Assembly: GCF_015680705.1 (NCBI RefSeq) | Contig: NZ_JADNYP010000012.1 | Location: 97,243 to 161,242, forward strand | Length of the DNA stretch: 64,000 bases | Direction: 5' to 3' | Source of the DNA: Pseudomonas fulva | Lineage (GTDB): Bacteria; Pseudomonadota; Gammaproteobacteria; Pseudomonadales; Pseudomonadaceae | Part shown: positions 1-8,022 of the stretch, piece after piece | How the letters are laid out: the number at the start of each line of letters is the position of its first letter | Numbering within the stretch: the first letter of the stretch is position 1 | Notes under the pieces: generated by a model | What the model saw: the letters and a program-made list of their open reading frames with translations, nothing else | The model's database searches: none | Told to the model about the DNA's origin: nothing | Made by a program: the position numbers and the translations under genes

Positions 1-684
1 CTCGAAATGAGCAAGGGCCAGCTGCTGGATCGGGCCGTGGCGTCCGAGGGGCGAATCCCGCTCAACCTGATCAAGAACGGCGCCGCGTGCCAGTCCCATG
101 GGACTGAGATGGGCGTTGCTGCCCGCAAGATCCAGCAGGCGAACCTGTTCATCGCCGACCGCGCTGGCGCCACCGTGGGCCGTATCCGCTCCATGGCCCG
201 TCGCCACAAGATGCGCTATGGCCTGGACCTGCTGGTGGTCGACTACCTGCAGTTGATGGAAGGCGATGGCGGCAACCGCACCGAGGAAGTGAGCAGCATC
301 AGCCGGGGCTGCAAGCTGCTGGCGCGTGAGCTGGGCATTCCGGTCGTACTGCTGAGCCAGCTATCCCGCAAGTGCGAGGAGCGTCCGAACAAGCGCCCGG
401 TACCGTCCGATCTGCGCGAGTCTGGCGCCATCGAGCAGGACGCGGATGTGATCCTGTTCGTGTACCGGGACGAGGTCTACAACGAGAACACCGAATACAA
501 GGGCATTGCCGAGATCATCATCGGCAAGGGCCGGGACGTGGAGACCGGTACCGTCCGCGCCGCCTTCCTTGGGCAGTACAACCGGTTCGAGAACCTGTCT
601 GCGAACTGGCAGCCGCAGTTGGTCGAGCGGCCAGCCAAGGTCACCAGCATGGCGTCGCGGTACGGCACCAAGGAGAAGCACTGA
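1..684 (+). CDS. dnaB: Replicative DNA helicase DnaB, C-terminal part (cut by window edge)
   Basis: The frame is open at the first base, so the gene starts to the left; about 227 residues are visible. They form the end of the RecA-like motor domain of a phage DnaB helicase. Visible motifs are the Walker B segment LLVVDYLQLM, the sensor SQLSRKCEERP, the DLRESGAIEQDAD segment and an arginine-finger-like KGRD. Such helicases unwind DNA ahead of the phage replication fork. The stop overlaps the start of the next gene (ATGA), so the two are translationally coupled. The ATG at base 7 is internal (family members have a similar S-L-E-M-S motif), not a real start. Confidence 0.9.
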   Translation, partial: LEMSKGQLLDRAVASEGRIPLNLIKNGAACQSHGTEMGVAARKIQQANLFIADRAGATVGRIRSMARRHKMRYGLDLLVVDYLQLMEGDGGNRTEEVSSISRGCKLLARELGIPVVLLSQLSRKCEERPNKRPVPSDLRESGAIEQDADVILFVYRDEVYNENTEYKGIAEIIIGKGRDVETGTVRAAFLGQYNRFENLSANWQPQLVERPAKVTSMASRYGTKEKH

Positions 685-1193
685 TGACTCCAGCCAAGAA
701 GGAAAGCCTCATGCAGGGCCAGACCGGTGTTGCCAAGAAAGTTTACGAGTGCGTGCCGATGAACGAGCCGTGGACCTCGGCCCAGGTCATGACCGCCATG
801 CGCAACCTCACCGGAAGCACTCCGGATAACCGGATCGTTTCAGGCTGCCTGGTCAGCCTTGTGGATTCCGGCCTCATCAGGAAATCAGGGCGCGACCATT
901 TCCAGCGCATTCCCGTAAACGCCAAGCAGAAGACTCAGGAGCCAGTGATGGCCAAAGTACAGCCGAAAATCGAAGTAGTTGCCGACCAGAAAGCCCAAGG
1001 CACGCCGCTGGAAATGCTGGGTGAGCTGGCCGGGGAGATAGCCGCGATGGCCAACAGCCTGAAGCGTCTGGCTTGCCAAGTTGAGGATGTCGCACTGGCC
1101 GTCGAGCAGGAGCGCGAATCCAGCGCCAAGTCGATGGAGAAGTACCGCCAGCTCAGGACGCTGCTGCAGAGCTTGCAAGGGGAGGAGGCGTGA
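684..1193 (+). CDS. Phage protein with winged-helix-like N-terminus
   Basis: The protein has 169 residues and starts at the ATG that overlaps the helicase stop. Residues 14 to 75 (from GVAKKVYECV to the RIPV segment) have the spacing of a winged helix: helix, SAQVMTAM helix, a CLVSLVDSGLIRKSG recognition segment and a wing. The C-terminal half, from about 100 to 165, is a charged coiled coil. I do not recognise a named family. Its place directly after dnaB suggests an early replication or regulation role, but that is inference from position. Confidence 0.75.
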   Translation: MTPAKKESLMQGQTGVAKKVYECVPMNEPWTSAQVMTAMRNLTGSTPDNRIVSGCLVSLVDSGLIRKSGRDHFQRIPVNAKQKTQEPVMAKVQPKIEVVADQKAQGTPLEMLGELAGEIAAMANSLKRLACQVEDVALAVEQERESSAKSMEKYRQLRTLLQSLQGEEA

Positions 1194-1378
1194 TGAATCG
1201 AGCGAGCCCAGTTCAGCTTCGCCAGGCCCTTCAAATGGCCAACACCTTCGTTTCGCATGGCATCCGATTCGTTTGCGTCCCCGTAACTGACGAGGCCGAC
1301 CACGCCAGCCTGCTGGCACAAGTTGATGAATGCCTGGAGCGTCTCGCGGCCCAGGCCGAAGCAGAGGAGTGCAAGTGA
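1193..1378 (+). CDS. Small hypothetical phage protein
   Basis: It encodes 61 residues from the ATG that overlaps the preceding stop (TGATG); a GTG three bases upstream is an alternative start. A strong GGGGAGGAGG ribosome site precedes it. There is no recognisable domain: a short amphipathic N-terminus, a hydrophobic strand around RFVCVPV and a charged helical C-terminus. It is one of several overlapping small early genes. Confidence 0.65.
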   Translation: MNRASPVQLRQALQMANTFVSHGIRFVCVPVTDEADHASLLAQVDECLERLAAQAEAEECK

Positions 1379-1599
1379 TGCCGAGAATCGCAAGGGCACT
1401 GGCAGCCGGAACGCCAGAAGATTTGGTCAGGCTGCGAGACGAGATCGCCATGACGGCACTGAACGCCATGATCATCGCCGGAGGCTGGGGCTACACAGAT
1501 GCGGATGGCAAGCGCCACAACTGGAACACCATGCCGGAATACTCGGCCGCCGCGTACAACTTCGCGGACGCCATGCTCAAAGCCAGGGAGCAGCACTGA
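1378..1599 (+). CDS. Small hypothetical phage protein
   Basis: It encodes 73 residues and starts at an ATG overlapping the previous stop by one base (TGATG). The sequence is mostly helical with a short aromatic-rich middle (GGWGYTDADG, then HNWNTMPEY). No family is recognised. Tight coupling on both sides supports it as a real member of the early operon. Confidence 0.6.
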   Translation: MPRIARALAAGTPEDLVRLRDEIAMTALNAMIIAGGWGYTDADGKRHNWNTMPEYSAAAYNFADAMLKAREQH

Positions 1600-1874
1600 T
1601 GGACACCAACAAGATGATGCCCGAGGCGATGCTGGCGCAGTTCGACGCAGCGTTCCGGGCCAAGTTCGGATGCAGCATTGCAGAGGCGGTCGGCGCGCAG
1701 GACGAGAGCGCGATGGCGATGATGGGCGCAGCAATGTGGGCCTGGCAGGCCTCCCGCGAGAACCTGCGTGTCACCAATCCATTTCCTGTCGTCGATGGCG
1801 ACCCAGATGTGTTGTGGGCTCATGCAAAGGCGCAGAAGTCGCTGGAGGCCCAGGGCTTCAAGGTGACCCCATGA
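1599..1874 (+). CDS. Small hypothetical phage protein
   Basis: It encodes 91 residues, coupled to the preceding stop by a TGATG overlap. The N-terminal half has a helix typical of small phage proteins (FDAAFRAKFG, then MAMMGAAMWAWQASRE). I recognise no domain. The function is unknown. Confidence 0.65.
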   Translation: MDTNKMMPEAMLAQFDAAFRAKFGCSIAEAVGAQDESAMAMMGAAMWAWQASRENLRVTNPFPVVDGDPDVLWAHAKAQKSLEAQGFKVTP

Positions 1875-2005
1875 AGCGCGTATGGACAGTCCACGTCCCT
1901 GGCTACAGCCCGTTCTCGATGGTGCTGATGGAGGGGCCGCAAGACCAGGCCGGCGCGCTGCGCGAGGCCCAACAGATTTGGCCAATGTGTGAGGTGGAAG
2001 CGTGA
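1871..2005 (+). CDS. Very small hypothetical phage protein (44 residues)
   Basis: A 44-residue frame starts at the ATG of an ATGA overlap with the previous stop and ends four bases into the next gene. It begins MKRVWTVHVPGYSPFSMVLM, a likely beta hairpin. The support is the unbroken chain of overlaps and the codon use, since there is no recognisable family. Confidence 0.55.
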   Translation: MKRVWTVHVPGYSPFSMVLMEGPQDQAGALREAQQIWPMCEVEA

Positions 2006-2298
2006 GACAAAGCAAGCTGACCAAGGCCGCCCGCGGGCGCGAATGCCAGGTCCGCATTCCAGGTGTATGCAACGGCAACCCCGAGACCACGGTGCTGGCG
2101 CACTACCGCATGGCTGGCACCTGTGGCGTGGGCAGTAAGCCGAACGACCTGCAGGGCGCCTGGGCGTGCAGCGCCTGCCATGATGCCTGCGACGGGCGTA
2201 GCAAGGCTGTCGACCGCGCCACCGCCCGGCAGTACCACGCCGAGGGCGTCATGCGGACCCAGGCCATCCTGATCAGCGAAGGCGTGGTGGCTGCATGA
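2002..2298 (+). CDS. DUF1364 / YbcO-like putative nuclease
   Basis: This 98-residue protein starts at GTG inside a GTGA overlap. The pattern KLTKAARGRECQVRIPGVC, then ETTVLAHY, then CSACHDACDGR is that of the DUF1364 family (lambdoid YbcO). The family is predicted to be a zinc-bound HNH-like nuclease in phage recombination modules. The cysteines and the histidine in LAHY are the likely metal and catalytic residues. It sits directly before a RusA-type resolvase, the usual neighbour in lambdoid phages. Confidence 0.8.
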   Translation: MRQSKLTKAARGRECQVRIPGVCNGNPETTVLAHYRMAGTCGVGSKPNDLQGAWACSACHDACDGRSKAVDRATARQYHAEGVMRTQAILISEGVVAA

Positions 2299-2657
2299 GC
2301 GAACTGACCCTCCCATGGCCTCCAGCCGCGTGCAGCCCGAACGCTCGGGTGCACTGGACCAGGAAGAGCCGGGCAGCCAAGACCTACCGCGCCGCCTGCC
2401 ATCTGCTGGCCAAGCAGGCCGGTATCCAGGCGCCAACAGGTGAAGCGCTGCTGATGCTCGAGTTCGTGCCGCCCGATCGCCGCCGGCGCGACGACGACAA
2501 CCTGCTGTCGATGTTCAAGGCGGGTCGTGACGGCCTGGCTGACGCCCTGGGCATCGACGACAACGTGTTCGCCACCCAGATCAGGGTGAGCAAGGAAACG
2601 ACCAAGGGCGGCGCTGTGCGCGTTCGCATCCAGACCATCGAGGGCGCGGCAGCATGA
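2295..2657 (+). CDS. rusA: RusA-family Holliday junction resolvase
   Basis: This 120-residue protein is the usual RusA length. RusA cuts Holliday junctions symmetrically as a dimer and resolves branched phage DNA before packaging. The diagnostic acidic stretch PPDRRRRDDDNLLSMFKAGRD, followed by LADALGIDDN, is present and supplies the catalytic aspartates. The start ATG overlaps the stop of the YbcO-like gene and the end overlaps the next start, so it belongs to the same transcript. Confidence 0.88.
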   Translation: MSELTLPWPPAACSPNARVHWTRKSRAAKTYRAACHLLAKQAGIQAPTGEALLMLEFVPPDRRRRDDDNLLSMFKAGRDGLADALGIDDNVFATQIRVSKETTKGGAVRVRIQTIEGAAA

Positions 2658-2971
2658 AGAAAAGCCACGGACCGTCTCTGGAAAAAGAAGTGATCGAGCT
2701 GGCGCCATGCCGGGGATGCCGAGGCGTGGGCTTCTACAAAGACCTGTTTTTCCCGAAGCCGTGCATGAAGTGCAATGCCTCCGGGTGGGTGGCTGCTGCC
2801 ACGGGTGAGGCGGTACCGCTCGAGGAGCTGGTGACTCAGCTGAACATGAAGCTTCGAGCTATGGCCAGGCAGCTCGACCAACTTACCAAGCGCCAGGCGA
2901 TTGGGCCTGAGGCGCAGTACCAAACGAACAACCGCCGCGGCGCCGGCGGGACGAACTACACCGGGGATTGA
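2654..2971 (+). CDS. Small phage protein with a four-cysteine zinc-finger-like knuckle
   Basis: The protein has 105 residues and its start overlaps the rusA stop. Residues 19 to 44 hold two CxxC pairs, CRGC and CMKC, spaced like a DnaJ-type zinc knuckle. The rest is helical, ending in a basic glycine-rich tail. Similar small Cys4 proteins precede the antiterminator in many Pseudomonas prophages. The function is unknown; nucleic-acid or protein binding is possible. Confidence 0.7.
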   Translation: MKKSHGPSLEKEVIELAPCRGCRGVGFYKDLFFPKPCMKCNASGWVAAATGEAVPLEELVTQLNMKLRAMARQLDQLTKRQAIGPEAQYQTNNRRGAGGTNYTGD

Positions 2972-2977
2972 TGACGA

Positions 2978-3367
2978 ATGAAGAAGCGAACCTATACCGA
3001 CAAACCCCTGGGTGATACCGCATACATGCTTGAACAGTGGGGCTGGTGGCGCATGGACGGGATGGGCGTGCCTCGGTACGTTTCGCCGCTATATGCGCTG
3101 ATGCGTGACAACGTTCCGTCGGAGGGCGGGCTCAAGCAGTACGTGATTACCGATGACCTTGCCCTGGCCGTCGATGGCGCGGTGGGCCGCCTGACAAAGC
3201 GGGACGAGCAGATGGGTGGCTTCATCTGGCTGTACTTCGGCGCCAAGTGGCCAGCGCTGCGCATCGCCCGGGAGCACAAGATGGGCGAAGCGAAGGCACG
3301 CGAGCTGATCAATGCGGGTGTCGCGTGGGTCGACTGTGCTCTGGAGCAATTGCGCGAGGCCGCTTAG
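2978..3367 (+). CDS. Putative phage antitermination protein Q
   Basis: This 129-residue protein resembles the phage-21-type Q family. It has an N-terminal aromatic segment (LEQWGWWRMDG), then DDLALAVDGAVGRL, then a basic helix pair with AREHKMGEAKARELI that looks like a DNA-binding region. Q proteins load on RNA polymerase paused at the late promoter and let it read through terminators. Its place as the last gene before the late region fits, as do the several intrinsic terminators inside the late operon. The assignment rests on pattern and position. Confidence 0.65.
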   Translation: MKKRTYTDKPLGDTAYMLEQWGWWRMDGMGVPRYVSPLYALMRDNVPSEGGLKQYVITDDLALAVDGAVGRLTKRDEQMGGFIWLYFGAKWPALRIAREHKMGEAKARELINAGVAWVDCALEQLREAA

Positions 3368-3484
3368 AAATTTCTTTCCTCGCGGATAAACACCTGCTTT
3401 TATAGCAGCGTGTCCAGCTTACGGCGCGACGTGACACAAATTCTTATTTTCTGCTTATGTGTAAAGCGAATTTAGGGTGAGCGG
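3368..3484 (+). promoter_or_regulatory. Likely late-promoter region between Q and the late genes
   Basis: This 117-bp gap is clearly AT-richer than its surroundings and is the first non-overlapping junction after the early operon. It is where lambdoid phages place the late promoter and the Q-loading site. I cannot pick reliable -35 and -10 hexamers, so this is a positional call. The short AGGGTGAGCGG before base 3485 is the ribosome site of the next gene. Confidence 0.35.
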
Positions 3485-4174
3485 ATGGCAAAGCTTGAGG
3501 CGATATGGAAATCGGAGCTACTAAAGCGTGAGAGGCACGAAGAAAGCTGTAAGCGTTGTGACCGAAATTGGCCTATTCACAAGGCAATAGGGCTGGAGCA
3601 GTTTTCACAGTTTTCTGAGCTATCAAATCGAGATGGTTTTAGGTTTCAAGTAGTCGATTATATAGAGGCTCAACATAAGACGAAGACGGGGCCTTGGACA
3701 GTTGGGCAAGATAGTATTGTCTTGGCCGCTCCATTTCGTTTTATAGGGCAGGAAACATATTTCAAAGATAGTTCGGAAGGCGAAGATACTCTCGTCATGG
3801 AGTATGGCGGGAACCTTATTGTTCACTACACCGAGAAGCAGGGGTTGGTCCAAGTCTTTTTGGAGCCGCCTCGGCTTAGCGGTTCAGAAAAAAAGGGCCA
3901 GGGAATATTACTTTGGTGGGGTAGGAATACTGATGATCTGACGGCTAAATTCTATAAAAGCTTGATTCGCAAGCTCTTAATGTTCTGCCGCGTTGAAAGC
4001 GTAATGGAATCCAGCTCTAATTTCGAAAGGCTGACTGTTCGTTTTTGGCGATATATGGATATAAGAAACAGAAAAAATCTTCTGGATTCTACTCATCGTT
4101 TTCTTAGCTTGTGGGAAATCTCACTCGCTACAGCAGGTCTGGCTATTGCTGGGCTGGTTATTTCTCTCATTTGA
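3485..4174 (+). CDS. AT-rich cargo gene (moron candidate) with C-terminal membrane anchor
   Basis: The protein has 229 residues. Its codon use is much AT-richer than the flanking phage genes, which suggests separate acquisition. The N-terminus is basic and carries CKRC; the middle looks beta-rich. The last 25 residues (from about 203, ISLATAGLAIAGLVISLI) form one hydrophobic segment, so a tail-anchored inner-membrane protein is likely. I recognise no family. The placement between the antiterminator and the lysis-type membrane genes is a common site for lysogenic-conversion or superinfection-exclusion genes. That role is inference. Confidence 0.7.
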   Translation: MAKLEAIWKSELLKRERHEESCKRCDRNWPIHKAIGLEQFSQFSELSNRDGFRFQVVDYIEAQHKTKTGPWTVGQDSIVLAAPFRFIGQETYFKDSSEGEDTLVMEYGGNLIVHYTEKQGLVQVFLEPPRLSGSEKKGQGILLWWGRNTDDLTAKFYKSLIRKLLMFCRVESVMESSSNFERLTVRFWRYMDIRNRKNLLDSTHRFLSLWEISLATAGLAIAGLVISLI

Positions 4175-4225
4175 TATAGCTTAAGGCAGTCCGCTTAGCG
4201 GGATGCCTTTCCATTTAGGAAATAT

Positions 4226-4597
4226 ATGGATCCGACCGATCTCGGCCCAGGCACAGCCACCTGGCTGGGCGGCACGGGCGCCGTATTGCTGGGCGGCCTG
4301 CTTTGGCTTCGCCGCTTCCTTTCCAAAGATGCTGCCGATCGCGCGATGGACAGTGCCGATATCGGCACCGTGCGCCGACTCAATGAACTGCTCGACTCCG
4401 AGCGAGATGCTCGCAAGCTGGCCGAAGCTCGAGCCGATCAGTTCGCCCAAGAGCGCAATGAGCTGAACCGGTCCATGGGGAAGCTTGAGGGCAACATCTT
4501 GATGCTCACCCGACAGGTAGAGCAGCTGACCGAGAAGGTCACTAGCCAAAGCGAAGAGATCTCGCGCCTACGCGCCCAACTTAGAGGTGCCCGGTGA
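4226..4597 (+). CDS. Small membrane protein with coiled coil (holin-like)
   Basis: The protein has 123 residues. One transmembrane segment spans about residues 10 to 28 (WLGGTGAVLLGGLLWL). It is followed by a long charged coiled coil to the C-terminus. This architecture, just upstream of the HNH-terminase block, is common in Pseudomonas siphoprophages, where the gene is often called a holin or a DUF2730-like protein. A lysis role is possible but unproven. The TTTAGGAAATAT ribosome site fits the ATG at 4226. Confidence 0.6.
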   Translation: MDPTDLGPGTATWLGGTGAVLLGGLLWLRRFLSKDAADRAMDSADIGTVRRLNELLDSERDARKLAEARADQFAQERNELNRSMGKLEGNILMLTRQVEQLTEKVTSQSEEISRLRAQLRGAR

Positions 4598-4914
4598 TGG
4601 ACAGATGCGCATGGGAATTCGTGGCCCGCCGCTGGTGGCGCCGCGTTGAGGTGTGGGCCATTGCCCTGCTGCTGGTGGTGGGTGGCGGCTTCGGCGGTTA
4701 CCAGCTGGCGCAATGGTCGCTGGCCAAGGCCTACTTGGAGCAGGTCGCTGAGGTGCGCAGGGCCTACGACGCCGCAACCGAGCAACGTGACCTGCGCCTG
4801 GATGAGCTAGCGCGCCAGACCGGTACCGCCGCCGCCAAGGCCTCGAAGGCCGCGACCACCGCCACCCAGGCAGCCGACAAGGCAGACGAAGCATTGAATC
4901 GCGTGAGCCCGTGA
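4597..4914 (+). CDS. Small membrane protein, possible holin or spanin-like partner
   Basis: It encodes 105 residues from the ATG overlapping the previous stop; the GTG three bases earlier is less likely. A single hydrophobic stretch at about residues 22 to 40 (AIALLLVVGGGFGGYQLA) is followed by an alanine-rich helical domain. With the preceding gene it forms a coupled pair of one-span coiled-coil membrane proteins. The family is not identified. Confidence 0.55.
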   Translation: MDRCAWEFVARRWWRRVEVWAIALLLVVGGGFGGYQLAQWSLAKAYLEQVAEVRRAYDAATEQRDLRLDELARQTGTAAAKASKAATTATQAADKADEALNRVSP

Positions 4915-5090
4915 TGGCCTGCAGTGGGTGCGCCGCCCGGCGCGAATGGTTGAAGAAGTGGACGAGGATTGGATATGAACGAGCGCATGATCTTCTTGCT
5001 CGAGCAGATGCTGGCCGAGCAACAGAAGCAGACCAGCCTGCTCGAGCAGATCGCGACCGGCCAACTGGCACTGATCGAGGCGCTGGCTGA
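4914..5090 (+). CDS. Tiny cysteine-containing phage protein, overlapping frame
   Basis: A 58-residue frame starts at the ATG overlapping the preceding stop and begins MACSGCAARREWLKKW. This type of small CxxC protein occurs at this place in related prophages. Most of it overlaps the next gene in another frame, and its later part looks like low-information overlap translation. Only the N-terminal third is convincing. Confidence 0.35.
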   Translation: MACSGCAARREWLKKWTRIGYERAHDLLARADAGRATEADQPARADRDRPTGTDRGAG

Positions 5091-5154
5091 TGGCGAGGGT
5101 GAAGACCCTGATGCCGCGCCGCGCACCTACCTGGATGGCACGGCATGCCGTTGA
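4975..5154 (+). CDS. Small coiled-coil phage protein
   Basis: It encodes 59 residues from the ATG at 4975, which has a GAGG ribosome site seven bases upstream; the TTG at 4969 is less likely. The sequence is an amphipathic glutamine- and leucine-rich helix (LLEQMLAEQQKQTSLLEQI) with an acidic tail. Similar short proteins lie just before the HNH gene in other Pseudomonas prophages. The function is unknown. Confidence 0.6.
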   Translation: MNERMIFLLEQMLAEQQKQTSLLEQIATGQLALIEALADGEGEDPDAAPRTYLDGTACR

Positions 5155-5513
5155 GGCCACAGCGACCATGCCGAGCCCAGGGCTGCCGATCACTGCACCG
5201 CAATGCCAATGGCTACTGCGATGCCCATGCCGAGCTGGCTGCCGAGCAGGCCAAGGCCTGGGCGACACGCAAGGGATCAGGTCGAGGCGGGCGTCCATGG
5301 CGACGACTGCGCGAGCAGATCCTCAAGCGTGACCAGTACCTCTGCCGCTGTGATGACTGCACCAGGCTCGGCCGGATCCGCGAGGCGGACGAAGTCGACC
5401 ACATCCTGGCCGTGGCGCACGGCGGGACCGACGATCCGGGCAACCTGAGGGCGATCAACCACGATTGCCACAAGGCGAAGACGCAGCGGGAGTCGAGGCT
5501 GGCCAGGAAATGA
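5145..5513 (+). CDS. Phage HNH endonuclease next to terminase
   Basis: The protein has 122 residues. An N-terminal zinc knuckle (CRAQGC with CDAH) precedes the HNH core: CRCDDC, then EADEVDHILAVAHGG, then NLRAINHDCHKAKT. In HK97-type cos phages the HNH protein sits beside the terminase and stimulates specific nicking at cos. Its place just upstream of terS fits that role. The start at 5145 overlaps the end of the preceding gene. Confidence 0.88.
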   Translation: MPLRPQRPCRAQGCRSLHRNANGYCDAHAELAAEQAKAWATRKGSGRGGRPWRRLREQILKRDQYLCRCDDCTRLGRIREADEVDHILAVAHGGTDDPGNLRAINHDCHKAKTQRESRLARK

Positions 5514-5651
5514 CCAAATGATCGCTGCGGATGAGAATAAACCCTGTCCATAGGGGTGGGGTGGTCTGAAAGTCTGGGCCCTTTCGCTCGGACACCGCGC
5601 CCTCAGTCGTTTTTTTACACCCGCGAAATATAAAGTTTAGTGGAGGCGCCG
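5514..5651. other. Non-coding gap between HNH and terS, possible cos region
   Basis: These 138 bp separate the HNH gene from the terminase small subunit and contain no convincing frame. In cos-type phages with this gene order the packaging site usually lies here. I see a G-rich block around 5555 and a short T run near 5610, but no clear cohesive-end dyad. The GTGGAGG ribosome site of terS closes the gap. The cos call is inference from position. Confidence 0.3.
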
Positions 5652-6134
5652 ATGCCAGGGGTTGCCGGGCGCTCTGGCCGTCGCCCAAAACCCACGGCCA
5701 AGAAGGCGCTGGCAGGGAATCCCGGCAAGCGCAAGCTCAACACCGACGAGCCTGACTTCTCTCTGGTGACCAACGTCGACCCGCCCGAGTGGCTGGGCGA
5801 GCACGCCACCAGGGTGTGGCAGATGATTGTGCCCGAGCTGCTCAGCGCGAAGGTGCTGGCGCTCACCGACCTGCACAACGTCGAAGCCTTCTGCACGGCG
5901 TATGGCAACTGGCGCAAGGCCCAGGAGTACGCCGATCTCCACGGTCCTGTGGTCACCGGCGCCACGGGCGGACCGGTGAAGAACCCAGCGCTGACCGCCG
6001 CCAACGAAGCCCTGCGGCAGATGGTCACCTACGGCTCGATGCTGGGCCTGGATCCTGCCAGCCGGAGTCGGATCATCGGCGGCAACAAGCAGAAAACGAC
6101 CAACCCTTTTTCCGGCCTCTTGAGTGACCCATGA
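5652..6134 (+). CDS. terS: Terminase small subunit (P27 family)
   Basis: The protein has 160 residues. It binds the packaging site and recruits the large subunit. The basic N-terminus [13 protein letters not shown], the [13 protein letters not shown] segment and [14 protein letters not shown] are typical of the phage P27 family. The ATG at 5652 is chosen because a GGAG ribosome site lies just upstream; an in-frame GTG at 5640 would overlap that site. The stop overlaps the large-subunit start. Confidence 0.87.
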   Translation: MPGVAGRSGRRPKPTAKKALAGNPGKRKLNTDEPDFSLVTNVDPPEWLGEHATRVWQMIVPELLSAKVLALTDLHNVEAFCTAYGNWRKAQEYADLHGPVVTGATGGPVKNPALTAANEALRQMVTYGSMLGLDPASRSRIIGGNKQKTTNPFSGLLSDP

Positions 6135-7858
6135 CCAGGACCAAGTACACCAACGTCGACAAGGCGATGGTGTGGGCGAAGTCCGTTCTCAAGGGCAAGT
6201 TTCCGGCGTGCCGCTACATCCATCAGGCGATCGAGCGGCACTTCGAAGACGTTGTGGCCAGCAAGCCCAAGAACTACCCCTACAAGTTCGACCCGGCCAA
6301 GGCCGAGAAGAAGCTGCGGCTGATGCAGCTGCTGCCGCATACGAAAGGCGAGTGGGCCTTCAAGCGGCAGCTGATCACCCTGGAGCCGTGGCAGCTGTTC
6401 GGGCTGGCCTGCACCTTCGGGTGGGTACGGAAGAAGGGCGGGTACCGGCGCTTCCGCGAGAGCTACTGGGAGGTGCCGCGCAAGAACGGCAAGTCCGTGA
6501 TCGCCGCCGGTGTCGGCATCAGCATGTTCGTCGCCGACAACGAGTTCGGCGCCGAGGTCTACTCCGGCGCGACCACTGAGAAACAGGCGTGGGAGGTGTT
6601 CCGCCCGGCCAGGCTGATGGTAAATCGCTCGGCCATGCTGATCGAGGCGGCAGGCATTGAGGTCAACGCCTCGAACCTGAACATCCCGTCCAACGGCAGC
6701 CGCTTCGAACCGCTGATCGGCAACCCTGGTGACGGTGCATCGCCGTCTTGCGCGATCATCGACGAATTCCACGAACACGACAGCGCGGCCCAGTACGACA
6801 CCATGCTCACCGGCATGGGCGCCCGCCGCCAGCCGCTGATGTTCATCATCACCACCGCTGGCGCGAACATCGAGGGGCCGTGCTACGACAAGCGCCGTCA
6901 GGTCATCGAGATGCTGAATGGCACCGTGCCTGATGACGAGCTGTTCGGCTACATCTGGACCCTGGACGAGGGCGACGACTGGACCGACCCGAAGAACCTG
7001 GCCAAGGCCAACCCCTGCATGGGGGTGTCGGTGTTCCAGGAATACCTGGAGAGCCAGCTGGCCAGGGCCATCAGGTCGGCCCGCTTCACCAACACCTTCA
7101 AGACCAAGCATCTGAACCTCTGGGTCAGTGCGAAGGCCGGCTTCTTCAACATGGAGAGCTGGAAGGCGTGCGAGGACACAAGCCTCACGCTCGAGCAGTT
7201 CGAGGGGCAGGAGTGGATGGCGGGCTTCGACCTGGCGCGCAAGCTGGACATGAACTCGCGGGCGCGCCTGTTCTGGCGCGAGATCGATGGGAAGATCCAT
7301 TACTACAGCGTGGCTCCGGCGTTCTGGGTACCGGAAGACACGGCGTTCGATCTGGACAACAAGCGCATGTCCGAGCGCTTCCAGGCCTGGATCAACACGG
7401 GTCATCTGACCACCACGCCTGGGGCCGAGGTGGACTATCGCGAGATCCTCGAGGACACCAAGGAAGCCAACCAGCTGGCGCCGATCCGGGAAAGTCCGAT
7501 CGACCCGCACGGTGCCACCGGCCTGAGCCACGAGCTGGACGACGAAGGCTTCAACCCGATCACCATCACCCAGAACTACACCAACATGTCGGACGGCATG
7601 AAGGAACTGGAGGCGGCGATCGAGGCGGGGCGCTTCCATCACGACGGCAACCCGATCATGACCTGGTGTATCAGCAACGTGATCGGCAAGTACTTGCCGG
7701 GCAACGACGACGTGGTCCGCCCGATCAAGCAGGGCGACGACAACAAGATCGACGGCGCCGTGGCGCTGATCATGGCGATCAGCCGAGTCATGGCGCAGAC
7801 CCAGCTGGGCAACAGTGTCGACAACTTCATGGACGCTATCCGGAACCCTATCTACTGA
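6131..7858 (+). CDS. terL: Terminase large subunit
   Basis: The protein has 575 residues, full length for HK97-type packaging motors. It hydrolyses ATP to pump DNA into the prohead and cuts concatemers. The Walker A variant VPRKNGKS lies at about residues 115 to 122 and the Walker [11 protein letters not shown] at about 207 to 216. A C-terminal RNase H-like nuclease starts near [12 protein letters not shown]. The start overlaps terS by four bases and the stop overlaps the next ATG. Confidence 0.93.
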   Translation: MTRTKYTNVDKAMVWAKSVLKGKFPACRYIHQAIERHFEDVVASKPKNYPYKFDPAKAEKKLRLMQLLPHTKGEWAFKRQLITLEPWQLFGLACTFGWVRKKGGYRRFRESYWEVPRKNGKSVIAAGVGISMFVADNEFGAEVYSGATTEKQAWEVFRPARLMVNRSAMLIEAAGIEVNASNLNIPSNGSRFEPLIGNPGDGASPSCAIIDEFHEHDSAAQYDTMLTGMGARRQPLMFIITTAGANIEGPCYDKRRQVIEMLNGTVPDDELFGYIWTLDEGDDWTDPKNLAKANPCMGVSVFQEYLESQLARAIRSARFTNTFKTKHLNLWVSAKAGFFNMESWKACEDTSLTLEQFEGQEWMAGFDLARKLDMNSRARLFWREIDGKIHYYSVAPAFWVPEDTAFDLDNKRMSERFQAWINTGHLTTTPGAEVDYREILEDTKEANQLAPIRESPIDPHGATGLSHELDDEGFNPITITQNYTNMSDGMKELEAAIEAGRFHHDGNPIMTWCISNVIGKYLPGNDDVVRPIKQGDDNKIDGAVALIMAISRVMAQTQLGNSVDNFMDAIRNPIY

Positions 7859-8022
7859 TGAACGCTGCGACGATCTTCTATCTGGTCACCGCGCTGCTGG
7901 GCTTCGGCCTGATGGTTGCCGGTGTGTTTATCCTGGCCGGTACCGGCTGGGCCCTTATCACCGCGGCGATCAGCCTGTTCTGCATCGCCGCTTTTGTTCG
8001 CCGGGGGCTAGTCGGTGGCTAA
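7858..8022 (+). CDS. Small two-span membrane protein between terL and portal
   Basis: It encodes 54 residues, from the ATG overlapping the terL stop to just inside the portal start. Almost all of it is hydrophobic, with two predicted membrane spans separated by a TGWAL turn and a basic RRG end. No family name is recognised. It could be a holin-like or membrane-associated accessory. Confidence 0.55.
   Translation: MNAATIFYLVTALLGFGLMVAGVFILAGTGWALITAAISLFCIAAFVRRGLVGG

Noticed and set aside
6029..7642. Long minus-strand open frame (537 codons) opposite the terminase large subunit
   Set aside because: It is a high-GC shadow of terL: composition biased, with no domain pattern, and terL has clear ATPase motifs on the other strand.
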